Assembly: GCF_017114825.1 (NCBI RefSeq)
Contig: NZ_JADEVO010000037.1
Coordinates: 1 to 51,157 of the forward strand
Direction: 5' to 3'
Length of the DNA stretch: 51,157 nt
Source: Pseudomonas gregormendelii
Lineage (GTDB): Bacteria > Pseudomonadota > Gammaproteobacteria > Pseudomonadales > Pseudomonadaceae
The notes beneath the pieces were generated by a model, which searched no databases, was not told the origin of the DNA, and saw nothing but the letters and a program-made list of their open reading frames with translations. This document shows positions 1 to 7,430 of this stretch, piece after piece. Both the position numbers and the translations under genes were made by a program. Position 1 is the stretch's first letter. Each line of letters begins with the position of its first letter.

Positions 1-1
1 A

Positions 2-97
2 AATGCGCAGCCGACTCGCTACGTCTGGAACGCCAAGGGGGAAGATATTTTGAACAAGATACAGCGAGCCCGTGAGGCAATGGCCTCACAGGCATGA
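2..97 (+). pseudogene. Transposase C-terminal fragment (IS630-like), cut by window start
   Basis: An open frame enters from the left edge and stops at 95-97. The visible 31 residues include PTRYVWNAKGEDILNKIQRARE, in which an aromatic-tryptophan segment is followed by a short helix (ILxKIxRAR). That pattern resembles the extreme C-terminus of IS630-type DDE transposases. The family call rests on the pattern only. The bases after the stop end in GTGAGACAGCACACTAG (110-126), which could be the terminal inverted repeat plus a CTAG/TA target. Whether the full element is intact lies outside the window. Confidence 0.45.
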
Positions 98-113
98 GGA
101 GTGTTATTTGTGA

Positions 114-317
114 GACAGCACACTAGGTGCCGCTATAGAAGAGGTCACCAAGTGGCTCTCAGAGAACGGAGTGAGAGGTGTCGCCGCTAACGCAATAGCG
201 GCCATGGAAACGCTGGACACGAATGCTCAAGGCATCACGGACACCATTATGCGGCCAAGGCAATCACGAGTTCAGCGCGGGGGTTCAGCAATTCTCCCGA
301 TGCCGTGCCTGATATAG
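114..317 (+). pseudogene. Possible 3' remnant of a gene interrupted by the insertion sequence
   Basis: A 67-codon open stretch begins right at the putative insertion-sequence end and runs to TAG at 315-317. It has no credible start or ribosome-binding site. Its sequence (AAIEEVTKWLSENGVRGV, then AANAIAAMETLDTNAQ) looks protein-like and helical rather than random, but I do not recognise the family. One reading is the tail of a gene truncated by the insertion. The rest of the gap up to the SIR2 gene (318-481) shows nothing I can identify. Confidence 0.25.
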
Positions 318-481
318 CATCAAAGATTCACAGGCCGCTATTCGACGGGGCCAACGGTAGATATTGAAAATTCCCTGGCCTCGGCGAGCTTGTAAAATGC
401 CTTTCCGCCGAGAATGAAGAGATAGAGGCAGGGCAAACCTTAGTACCTCCCCATTACTTAGACTGCAATTACTTATTCCCC

Positions 482-1684
482 TCAAGCATCTCTACTATCT
501 TGCCATAGGGATAGACGCCTTTTTCGAAGATTCTCTCTGACACTCTCGAGCATTTTACTGCGGATGCTGGAGAAAAAGCTTTTCTTCGGCGGATCAAATA
601 TCTGAAAATACTCCGTAAGACCAAAATTAAAAATACAAACTCTGTCCGCTACATCGTCTAGAAATGTAGGGATTGATTTACGATAAGGGTCATAGATATT
701 TAATGATACGTTGCTCGCCTCTGCCCACTGGCGAAGCACCTCGTTGACATGATGATCACCAAAGCCATAACCGATTACATCGAGGTCAGTTATTGCTGCA
801 ATCCTTTTCTTAAACTCTTCGAAGAAAGCGATCGGCGCAATCTGGTCAAAAGTACCTTTGAACTTATGCGCCCCGGATAACAGTGAACGCCTTAGAAATT
901 GAATTTCACCATCCTTATCCGTGACATCCAGCTCTCCAACAGTCCTTAAGTTAACTCGCTGACTCAACTCAACGCTATGATTCTCTATCCGGCGAATTTC
1001 TTGTACATGGCCACCAATAGGCGCCTCTGCTGTTGGCGTACATTTGAGATAGAGGTTCTTATCCTCGACCGCAAACATATCTAGGGACCCGTGAAGCTTT
1101 ATGAGGTTTACCCCCAAACCTTCTGGGCCGAATAAGTTCAGGTTGCCATTATCAAGCTGTTGCTTCGTTAATGACTTGAAGTTGGCAATATTAGTGTAAC
1201 GATCAACGCCCTGATCAAAGAAGCCATCCCTGCATTGAACGCCGTGAAACTTACAAATCTCTTCAAAGTTAATATCGTGATTCAATGAGAAGACATGAAG
1301 GCAGCGATGCTTGGCTAGCATTGCCTTTATGCCCGAATAGTCTTTTGCCTTCTCCGCAAAAAACTTTGTGGTGAGCTCCTGATCTTCAAGTAAGAGAATT
1401 TGCACGCAATCAACAAGCTGGAGAGCCGTTAAGCGTGCAATTTCAGAACTAGGGTCTCGCCTAAGCTGGAGAGCTTCTAGCTCTCCTATCATTTGCTCGT
1501 AATGAAGATCCGGATCGGAAAGAATGGCCTCGAAACGAGTTCGAAAACTCGGATCTTTGCGGAAGTCGAAGAGCTTTGTATCGAGTCTTTTTAAGACGTT
1601 CGCTCTGAGCCCATTTGTAAACTCAAATACAAGCGGCATCCCGCATTCGTAGGAGGCGCCAGCGCCTAAGAAAAGAGCCTTCAT
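482..1684 (-). CDS. SIR2-like domain protein (candidate NAD-consuming defence effector)
   Basis: The 400-residue protein has the four landmarks of bacterial SIR2-like (SIR2_2) proteins: the Rossmann loop GAGAS (residues 7-11), SLNHD (133-137, equivalent to the TNYD catalytic Asn motif), KLHGSLD (196-202, catalytic His), and GYGFGDHHVN (305-314). Both putative catalytic residues, Asn135 and His198, are present, so NAD-hydrolysing chemistry is possible. Related standalone or fused SIR2 domains act in anti-phage abortive infection (ThsA, DSR, SIR2-HerA), but the partner here is unknown. The ATG at 1684 follows GAGG at a good distance. The base composition is more A+T-rich than that of the core genes to the right. 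It is the last of three minus-strand genes between an insertion-sequence fragment and ffs. Function is inferred from the domain only. Confidence 0.8.
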   Translation of the reverse strand: MKALFLGAGASYECGMPLVFEFTNGLRANVLKRLDTKLFDFRKDPSFRTRFEAILSDPDLHYEQMIGELEALQLRRDPSSEIARLTALQLVDCVQILLLEDQELTTKFFAEKAKDYSGIKAMLAKHRCLHVFSLNHDINFEEICKFHGVQCRDGFFDQGVDRYTNIANFKSLTKQQLDNGNLNLFGPEGLGVNLIKLHGSLDMFAVEDKNLYLKCTPTAEAPIGGHVQEIRRIENHSVELSQRVNLRTVGELDVTDKDGEIQFLRRSLLSGAHKFKGTFDQIAPIAFFEEFKKRIAAITDLDVIGYGFGDHHVNEVLRQWAEASNVSLNIYDPYRKSIPTFLDDVADRVCIFNFGLTEYFQIFDPPKKSFFSSIRSKMLESVRENLRKRRLSLWQDSRDA

Positions 1685-1823
1685 GAAATCCTCTAACGGT
1701 ATTTTCGATTCGGCTCATTGTAGGTGTTAAACGGTTAACGACCCACTAATCTGCTTCCTCTTTTGAAAAGCCTGTTGCTGGGTGGTTTGCCGAACATCCA
1801 GATAGCCACACACATCAATGCGA

Positions 1824-2075
1824 CTATTGCTGCTGCCTGTTGGAATGGTCGCCATACGCGTAGACCATCTTCGCCGCCTCTTGCTCCGTTTCCCTGCGGC
1901 ATAAGTCACTGAGCGCCCATTGCAGACGCTCATGTTCGAGCTTCAAGACGGCCAACTTTGTGGAACAGTCGCGCCACATGACGATTAGTCCGGCAAGGTT
2001 AATGTGGGCTTGTCGGAGGTCACGTCGCGTAACATCCAATTCAGAACACAGCAGATCGCACTGATGCTTGAGCAT
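1824..2075 (-). CDS. Small (83 aa) hypothetical protein, probable coiled coil, likely SOS-controlled
   Basis: I do not recognise the family. The sequence is almost entirely helix-compatible, with heptad-like spacing (CSELDVTRRDLRQAHINLAG, then KLAVLKLEHERLQWALSDL), so a coiled coil or oligomerising small protein is likely. There is no signal peptide. A LexA box lies about 75 bases upstream of the ATG in the correct orientation. GAGG sits only a few bases before the ATG, so the ribosome-binding site is weak or the start is uncertain. It lies between the HEPN and SIR2 genes on the same strand, with gaps of about 180 and 140 bases, so it may have its own promoter. The following gap (1685-1823) shows no clear gene. 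Confidence 0.5.
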   Translation of the reverse strand: MLKHQCDLLCSELDVTRRDLRQAHINLAGLIVMWRDCSTKLAVLKLEHERLQWALSDLCRRETEQEAAKMVYAYGDHSNRQQQ

Positions 2076-2150
2076 TTCCTCGCGAGAGGGGAGGCCCAGT
2101 TCAAGCCCGCCGTCATCGATCTAATCGTCTTTCATCGCACCGCACACCAG

Positions 2151-2172
2151 ATACTGTATATACAAACAGTAT
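2151..2172 (-). promoter_or_regulatory. LexA (SOS) box upstream of the 83-aa gene
   Basis: The sequence carries CTG TATATACAAA CAG inside a longer near-palindrome (TACTGTATATACAAACAGTA). This matches the gammaproteobacterial LexA consensus CTG-N10-CAG with A/T-rich spacing. On the minus strand it precedes the small coiled-coil gene starting at 2075. On the other side is the end of the HEPN gene, so the box most simply controls the small gene and perhaps the downstream SIR2 gene. Confidence 0.75.
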
Positions 2173-2255
2173 CTCGGCAGACGGATCAGTTCAATCCGTG
2201 ACTGATGGATGGCAAGACCACAGGGGCGTCATGGCGGCGAATAGCCCCGGAGCTG

Positions 2256-3059
2256 TTAGACTTTTCCTTGCTGCATCGCGAGCTCTTCGAACGCTTCCAG
2301 GGCCCCGTAAGGCAGCTGCACCAACTTGCTTACCGCTCTTACGATTTGAGGATTCAAGTACAAAGGGGAGTTGGTCGCTACGAAGTTGAAATTCTCAGAT
2401 ACGGTGACCGGCTGCCCCCCACCGAACATTGCGTTACGCCAGACAAGACCTTCATGGGCACAGTGATGCTGGTCAGCCAGAATCTTCTCAAGAGCGCCGC
2501 GCTCCAGGTGTCCACCGACAGGCTCTCCGTCCAGTCTCGACTTGATCTTATCCAGGCCCCTAGACAAAACCTCTTCGGACGGGTTGTCGTTATAGTGTTC
2601 GACATCAAGCACAACGCAGTACTGGCGGAGGCGCCACACCAGTGCGTCTAACCCTGATAGCTCGTGATCGAATAGGTGGAGTGATGCGACTAGATATCGA
2701 TCACCACAAGACTCTGCGAGGTGATTGAAGACTGCCTTCTCATGGTCGGGCAAAACGATGTCGTAGGCCAAGCGATCATTCACCAGCTTAAGGCCCTCAG
2801 CGATTTTGTGCCCGACCCCCTTTGAGCTGACCCTGCGAAGAAGCAGCATGCACTTCAGGTACTTTTCTACCGCCTGTAACCCAGACCATATCGCCTGTGT
2901 AGCCAAACCGGCCTTCAGAGCCAACCTAGCAGCAATGTAATCGCCGTCTCCCGTATCCCTGAAGCACCTGATTGCGAAGTCATTGATCCAGGCAGATTCT
3001 GAGGGCGGCTGGTACTCGGAGACGAACTGCTCTAGGGTCTTTTTCACATCTGTAGCCAT
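2256..3059 (-). CDS. HEPN-domain protein
   Basis: The chosen ATG at 3059 gives 267 residues; a longer frame with a start at 3101 exists. Residues about 40-90 form the typical HEPN helical block (YIAARLALKAGLATQAIWSG, then LQAVEKYLKCMLLL), in which small and bulky hydrophobics alternate, followed by VGHKI. Further on is RYLVASLH (121-128), an RX6H string like the ribonuclease motif of toxin-type HEPN proteins, though its position relative to the fold is unverified. HEPN proteins act as RNases or as adaptor subunits in toxin-antitoxin, CRISPR-associated and other defence systems. The C-terminal 100 residues match nothing I know. It is the first of the three minus-strand island genes and could partner the SIR2 protein, but that is inference. 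Confidence 0.7.
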   Translation of the reverse strand: MATDVKKTLEQFVSEYQPPSESAWINDFAIRCFRDTGDGDYIAARLALKAGLATQAIWSGLQAVEKYLKCMLLLRRVSSKGVGHKIAEGLKLVNDRLAYDIVLPDHEKAVFNHLAESCGDRYLVASLHLFDHELSGLDALVWRLRQYCVVLDVEHYNDNPSEEVLSRGLDKIKSRLDGEPVGGHLERGALEKILADQHHCAHEGLVWRNAMFGGGQPVTVSENFNFVATNSPLYLNPQIVRAVSKLVQLPYGALEAFEELAMQQGKV

Positions 3060-3253
3060 GTCTACATCTCGCCGAAAAGGTTCAGAGATAGTAGTGACCA
3101 CCGTGGCTAGCTGCCAGCAGCACGTTGCCGCTGCGAATGATTAACGAGAGGGAGGGTTGGAGAAACAACAGGCAGCCGATAACATGCCGCTTACGGTGCA
3201 CCACTTAGGTGTACCTAAACGCTGTCACACTTCGAGATTTTCTTACTGATAAC

Positions 3254-3277
3254 TCGTTGATTTCCAACGGTTTTTTA
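3254..3277 (+). terminator. Small hairpin plus T-run at the island/ffs edge
   Basis: CGTTG-ATTTC-CAACG followed by GTTTTTT reads as a weak rho-independent terminator on the plus strand. No plus-strand gene ends here, so it may be an island remnant or fortuitous. On the minus strand, downstream of ffs, no U-tract follows. Confidence 0.35.
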
Positions 3278-3290
3278 GATAGGTGGTAAC

Positions 3291-3390
3291 CCCATCAGCC
3301 ACACCCCGGCACACAATGTTCCCGCTGTGGCTGCTTCCTTCCGGATCTGACCAGGTTCACGGGTAATCGTTGCGGGGGGACCGATGGGGT
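3291..3390 (-). ncRNA. ffs: 4.5S signal recognition particle RNA
   Basis: The minus strand contains the hallmark SRP RNA apical hairpin: CCTGGTCAGATCCGGAAGGA followed by AGCAGC, including the GGAA tetraloop. The flanking strands pair as the long rod, with GACCCCATCGG at the 5' end and CTGATGGGGT at the 3' end. The RNA pairs with Ffh to target membrane proteins co-translationally. The size is about 100 nt, normal for a bacterial 4.5S RNA. End positions are approximate. Its 3' end faces the accessory patch. Confidence 0.95.
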
Positions 3391-3426
3391 CACCATAACG
3401 ACACTCACCTGTCGGCAAGCCGCGCC

Positions 3427-3454
3427 ATTGTACCTATCTGAGACGAAGTTACAA
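3427..3454 (-). promoter_or_regulatory. Probable ffs promoter
   Basis: On the minus strand TTGTAA, a 16-base spacer and TACAAT form a sigma-70 promoter. Transcription would begin near 3420, leaving a 5' leader of about 30 nt before mature 4.5S RNA. That is similar to the RNase P-processed leader known for the E. coli gene. The remaining intergenic DNA to 3556 contains only a degenerate REP-like fragment near 3506-3540. Confidence 0.5.
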
Positions 3455-3556
3455 CCGTTAGACAGGATAAAAAAATATGAGGCCGGTCAATGACATGCGT
3501 TGGCCCCTTAAAGATCGTCCGAACGCGGCCCGAGCCTTCGGCAGCACCTGCGGGAA

Positions 3557-4723
3557 TTATGCTTGAGCCAATACCTCATCCGCCCTGCCACCCTCCTCCT
3601 GGATCACCAGGTGGATGAAGTGCAGCTTGGCGATCACCGCTGGTGGCAGGACGAAGGGGTAGAAATCCGGCTGGCCCATGCTGCGTGACAGTTCGTTGAG
3701 CATGCCGGCGAGTTCGATCCAGGCGTTGACGAAGGATAGGAACGCCGGGCCACCGGGATGCTGGGGGTCGTAGAGGGTTTCGAGCGGGAATGGCTGGTAG
3801 TCGAAATCCATCTCCCGGGCGCTCATGCCAAACCCCAATGCGGTGTCCACGGCGTCCATCATGTGCAGGTAGTGCGCCCAGGTTTCGGCCCAGTCTTCCC
3901 AGGGGTGCATGGTGGCGTAGGCGCTGACGCAGTGTTGCTGCCAGTCCAGGGGGGCGCCCTGCTGGTAATGACGATCGAGCGCCTCGGCGTAGCTGGCGCG
4001 ATCGTCGCCGAACAGATTGCGAAACGGCTCCAGCCAGTGGCTGTTGGCGATCAGGCGGTCCCAGTAGTAATGACCGACCTCGTGGCGGAAGTGGCCGAGC
4101 AGCGTGCGATAAGGTTCGTGCATCTGCACCCGGATTTTTTCCCGATGGGCGTCGTCGGCTTCCTTGATGTCCAGGGTGATCAGGCCGTTGGCGTGCCCGG
4201 TGGTGGGCGCCTGCCCTTCGAGATCGACGCCGATGAAATCGAATGCCAGACCGGTTTCTTCGTCGACTGTCTTGGGAATCACCTGCAACCCCAGGCTGAC
4301 CAGTTGCGCCACCAGGCGGCGCTTGGCCGTCTCGACCTTGCGCCAGCGTTCGTGGTTCTCGGTGATGGCCAGGTCCGGGATGGTGTGGTTGAGGCTGCAG
4401 GCGATGCACAGCGCGTTGTGGTCATCGGCCGGCAGCAGCCAGTTGCAGGCGGCTGGGGAGTCGAGGTTGGCGCAACGACGGAACAGCCCTGCCTCGGGCT
4501 CGGCGTCGAGCAGCCAGGTGTCGGGCTGCGGGCCGGGTTGCAGGGAGGACAGGCGGCTTTTTTCCGGCTGATAGCCCAGCATTGCGGAGCAGGCCAGGCA
4601 CTGGCTGTTGCTGAAGAACAGCGACTGCCCGCAGCGGCACTGCCAGACCTTGCTGTTGCGGGACGTCTCGTTGATAAAAGGTGCGGCGATGCGGGAACTG
4701 AGCTGTTCGAAGAAGCGGTACAT
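3557..4723 (-). CDS. Putative zinc-binding metallopeptidase family protein
   Basis: The 388-residue protein begins with a zinc-ribbon-like module (CRC...CLAC, Cys29/31/42/45) and has another cysteine set (Cys84, 93, 106, 109). A metallopeptidase signature HEVGHYYW (His214, Glu215, His218) follows. This combination is typical of the proteobacterial putative zinc-binding metallo-peptidase family, whose substrate is not established. There is no signal peptide, so it is probably cytoplasmic. The gene lies downstream of ligA on the same strand, but a perfect 49-bp inverted repeat separates them, so it is probably transcribed separately. Confidence 0.85.
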   Translation of the reverse strand: MYRFFEQLSSRIAAPFINETSRNSKVWQCRCGQSLFFSNSQCLACSAMLGYQPEKSRLSSLQPGPQPDTWLLDAEPEAGLFRRCANLDSPAACNWLLPADDHNALCIACSLNHTIPDLAITENHERWRKVETAKRRLVAQLVSLGLQVIPKTVDEETGLAFDFIGVDLEGQAPTTGHANGLITLDIKEADDAHREKIRVQMHEPYRTLLGHFRHEVGHYYWDRLIANSHWLEPFRNLFGDDRASYAEALDRHYQQGAPLDWQQHCVSAYATMHPWEDWAETWAHYLHMMDAVDTALGFGMSAREMDFDYQPFPLETLYDPQHPGGPAFLSFVNAWIELAGMLNELSRSMGQPDFYPFVLPPAVIAKLHFIHLVIQEEGGRADEVLAQA

Positions 4724-4795
4724 GGCGATCTCTCCCTGGGGCTGGCCAAGACTAGATCATTGGGGCTGGGATATCGTTCCCGGAGTTTGTTGGGT

Positions 4796-4913
4796 GGATC
4801 AAAAGATCGTCCGATCGCGGCCCGAGCCTTCCGGCAGCTCCTACGGGGGTGGTGTGAGCGCCCTGTAGGAGCTGCCGGAAGGCTCGGGCCGCGATCGGAC
4901 GATCTTTTGATCC
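4796..4913. repeat. REP doublet: perfect 49-bp inverted repeat with 20-base loop
   Basis: Arms 4796-4844 and 4865-4913 are exact reverse complements over all 49 bases. They carry the motif GGCAGCTCCTAC common to intergenic palindromes in this genome. The unit sits 6 bases from the ligA stop codon and may stabilise or end the ligA transcript. It is probably a REPIN mobilised by a RAYT transposase elsewhere. Confidence 0.85.
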
Positions 4914-4919
4914 TGTTTG

Positions 4920-7277
4920 TCAGGTCGGGACGCCGTGGTCTTTCAGGAACCCGACAAACGCCTCTTCGTCCAGCACCTTGAGCCCCAGCTCGTTGGCCTT
5001 GGCCAGTTTCGAACCGGCACCCGGTCCTGCCACCACGCAATGGGTCTTGGCCGATACCGAGCCTGCGACCTTGGCGCCCAGGCTTTCCAGCTTGTCCTTG
5101 GCCACGTCGCGGCTCATCAGTTCCAGCGAACCGGTCAGGACCCAGGTTTGCCCGGCCAGCGGCAAGCCTTCAACGACTTTTTTCTCGCTCAGCCAGTGCA
5201 TGCCGAACTCGGTCAACTGCGCCTCGGCCTTCAACGCGCGCTGGCGATTGTCTTCAATGGCAAAAAACTCCCGCACCGCGTTCGCCTGCTTCTCCGGCAA
5301 GGCCTGGCGCATGTCCAGCCAGTCGGCATTCATCACCGCTTCCAGAGAGCCGAACTTGTCTGCCAGCTTCTGTGCGCCGCCCGGGCCGACCGAGGGGATG
5401 TGCAGCTTGTCGAGGAACCCGCCCAGGGTGGTGCTGGCGGAGAATTCGGCGCCCAGTTCGCCCTGGTCCTGAATCTCCAGGCCGTGCTTGAGCAATTCGG
5501 CGATGACCTGGCGGTTGTGCGCGTCCTCGAAGAAGCTGTGGATCTCGTGTGCCACTTCCAGGCCGACGTCCGGCAAGTACGTGAGCACTTGCGGCAAGGC
5601 TTGCTGCACGCGCTCCAGCGAACCCAGGGAGCGCGCCAGGACCTTGGCCGTCTCTTCGCCGACATCGGGAATCCCGAGGGCGTAGATGAAGCGCGCCAGG
5701 CTCGGTTTCTTGCTGTCTTCTATGGCGCTGAGGAGTTTTTTGCTCGACAGCTCGGCAAAGCCTTCGAGGTCGACGATGTCCTCGAACTTGAGGGCATACA
5801 GATCCGCTGGCGAGCTCACCAGCCCTTCGTCGACCAACTGCTCGACGCTCTTGTCGCCCAGGCCTTCGATGTCCATGGCACGGCGCGAGACGAAGTGGAT
5901 GATCGCCTGCTTGAGTTGTGCGCCACAGGCCAGGCGACCGACGCAGCGATACACCGCGCCCTCGCTGACCGTTTCGCGGCCCTTGCTGCGCTTGACCAGT
6001 TGGGTGCGCTCGACGTGCGAGCCACACACCGGGCACTGCTCGGGAATCTGCACCGCCCGGGCATTTTCGGGGCGGCGCTCGGTGACGACTTGCACCACTT
6101 GCGGGATCACATCGCCCGCGCGGCGGATGATCACGGTATCGCCGATCATCAGCCCCAGTCGCGCGACTTCGTCCATGTTGTGCAAGGTCGCATTGGCCAC
6201 GGTGACACCCGCGACCTTGACCGGTTTCAAGCGCGCCACCGGGGTGACCGCGCCGGTGCGTCCGACCTGGAACTCGACGTCGAGCAATTCGGTGAGTTCT
6301 TCCATCGCCGGGAATTTGTGCGCGATGGCCCAGCGCGGCTCGCGCGCACGGAAGCCCAGCTCGCGCTGGGAGGCGATGCTGTTGACCTTGAACACCACGC
6401 CGTCGATTTCGTAAGCCAGGCTGTTGCGACGTTCGCCGATGTCGCGGTAGTAATCCAGGCATTCGTCGATACCGTGGGCCAGCTTCAGCTCGCGGCTGAT
6501 TGGCATGCCCCATTGTTGCAGCTGCTTGAGGTTGCCGATGTGGGTGTCGGCGATGTCGGCCGAGACCTGGCCGATGCCATAACAGCAGAATTCCAGCGGA
6601 CGGTTGGCGGTGATCTTCGAATCCAGCTGACGCAAGCTGCCGGCGGCGGCATTGCGCGGGTTGGCGAAGGTCTTGCCGCCGACTTCCAGCTGCGTGGCGT
6701 TGAGCCGCTCGAAGCCGGCTTTGGACATGAACACTTCGCCGCGCACTTCCAGGGTCGCCGGCCAGCCGCTGCCTTGCAGCTTGAGCGGGATGTTGCGCAC
6801 GGTGCGCACGTTGACGCTGATGTCTTCACCGGTCGTACCGTCGCCACGCGTCGCGCCGCGCACCAGTACGCCATCCTGATACAACAGGCTGACCGCCAGG
6901 CCATCGAGCTTCGGCTCACAGCTATATTCGACCGCCGCACCGCCGCCCAGCAGGTCACCGACCGGCAGGTCCAGACCTTCGGTGACCCGACGATCAAACT
7001 CGCGCATGTCGGTTTCTTCGAAGGCGTTACCGAGGCTGAGCATCGGCACTTCATGACGCACCTGGGTAAACGCCGACAATGCCGCGCTGCCAACGCGCTG
7101 GGTGGGCGAGTCGCTGGTGACCAGTTCCGGATGCGCGGCTTCGAGGGCCTTGAGCTCGTGGAACAGGCGATCGTACTCCGCGTCCGGAATGCTCGGCTCA
7201 TCCATCACGTGATAGCGATAGTTGTGCTGATCGAGCTCGGTGCGCAGCTCTAGAATGCGGGTTTTGGCGGCGGTCAT
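4920..7277 (-). CDS. ligA: NAD-dependent DNA ligase LigA
   Basis: LigA seals nicks in duplex DNA during replication and repair, using NAD+ to adenylate its active lysine. The 785 residues, the usual Pseudomonas length, show the Ia domain, the adenylation motif CEPKLDG with Lys123, an OB fold, a zinc finger (CPVCGSH...YRCVGRLACGAQ), helix-hairpin-helix repeats (LGIPDVGEETAK) and a C-terminal BRCT domain (LAGQTWVLTGSLE). The ATG at 7277 is chosen over an in-frame codon seven residues upstream because GAGAGA lies just before it. It follows zipA on the same strand, with a hairpin terminator between them. Confidence 0.97.
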   Translation of the reverse strand: MTAAKTRILELRTELDQHNYRYHVMDEPSIPDAEYDRLFHELKALEAAHPELVTSDSPTQRVGSAALSAFTQVRHEVPMLSLGNAFEETDMREFDRRVTEGLDLPVGDLLGGGAAVEYSCEPKLDGLAVSLLYQDGVLVRGATRGDGTTGEDISVNVRTVRNIPLKLQGSGWPATLEVRGEVFMSKAGFERLNATQLEVGGKTFANPRNAAAGSLRQLDSKITANRPLEFCCYGIGQVSADIADTHIGNLKQLQQWGMPISRELKLAHGIDECLDYYRDIGERRNSLAYEIDGVVFKVNSIASQRELGFRAREPRWAIAHKFPAMEELTELLDVEFQVGRTGAVTPVARLKPVKVAGVTVANATLHNMDEVARLGLMIGDTVIIRRAGDVIPQVVQVVTERRPENARAVQIPEQCPVCGSHVERTQLVKRSKGRETVSEGAVYRCVGRLACGAQLKQAIIHFVSRRAMDIEGLGDKSVEQLVDEGLVSSPADLYALKFEDIVDLEGFAELSSKKLLSAIEDSKKPSLARFIYALGIPDVGEETAKVLARSLGSLERVQQALPQVLTYLPDVGLEVAHEIHSFFEDAHNRQVIAELLKHGLEIQDQGELGAEFSASTTLGGFLDKLHIPSVGPGGAQKLADKFGSLEAVMNADWLDMRQALPEKQANAVREFFAIEDNRQRALKAEAQLTEFGMHWLSEKKVVEGLPLAGQTWVLTGSLELMSRDVAKDKLESLGAKVAGSVSAKTHCVVAGPGAGSKLAKANELGLKVLDEEAFVGFLKDHGVPT

Positions 7278-7294
7278 GGGTGTTCTCTCATAAA

Positions 7295-7318
7295 GCAAAA
7301 GAGCAGCCTAGGCTGCTC
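7295..7318 (-). terminator. Hairpin terminator between zipA and ligA
   Basis: A perfect 18-bp palindrome (GAGCAGCC TAGG included, 7301-7318) is followed on the minus strand by TTTTGCTTT. It lies a few bases before the ligA ribosome-binding site, so it could attenuate read-through from zipA into ligA. Confidence 0.55.
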
Positions 7319-7337
7319 AATCTTATCTGGATCAAAG

Positions 7338-7421
7338 GATCGCAGCCTCGTTTTACTCGACAGCTCCTACGGGAAACATGCGATCTGCGTAGGAGCTGTC
7401 GAGTAAAACGAGGCTGCGATC
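7338..7421. repeat. REP doublet: perfect 33-bp inverted repeat
   Basis: Arms 7338-7370 and 7389-7421 are exact reverse complements starting GATCGCAGCCTCG and ending CAGCTCCTAC. Nearly the same element occurs at 24122-24222 and 26751-26839. It lies just past the zipA stop codon. Confidence 0.85.
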
Positions 7422-7430
7422 TTTTTGCCT

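Noticed and set aside
1727..1933. 68-codon minus-strand frame overlapping the 83-aa gene
   Set aside because: Overlaps the better-supported small gene and lacks a start signal; a frame-shifted tail cannot be excluded.
2205..2651. 148-codon plus-strand frame opposite the HEPN gene
   Set aside because: Overlaps the HEPN coding region, no ribosome-binding site or domain.
3758..4981. 407-codon plus-strand frame opposite the metallopeptidase
   Set aside because: Shadow frame; the minus-strand protein has clear zinc motifs.
4917..7253. 778-codon plus-strand open frame opposite ligA
   Set aside because: Antisense shadow of a complete ligA in high-G+C DNA; low-complexity composition without domains.
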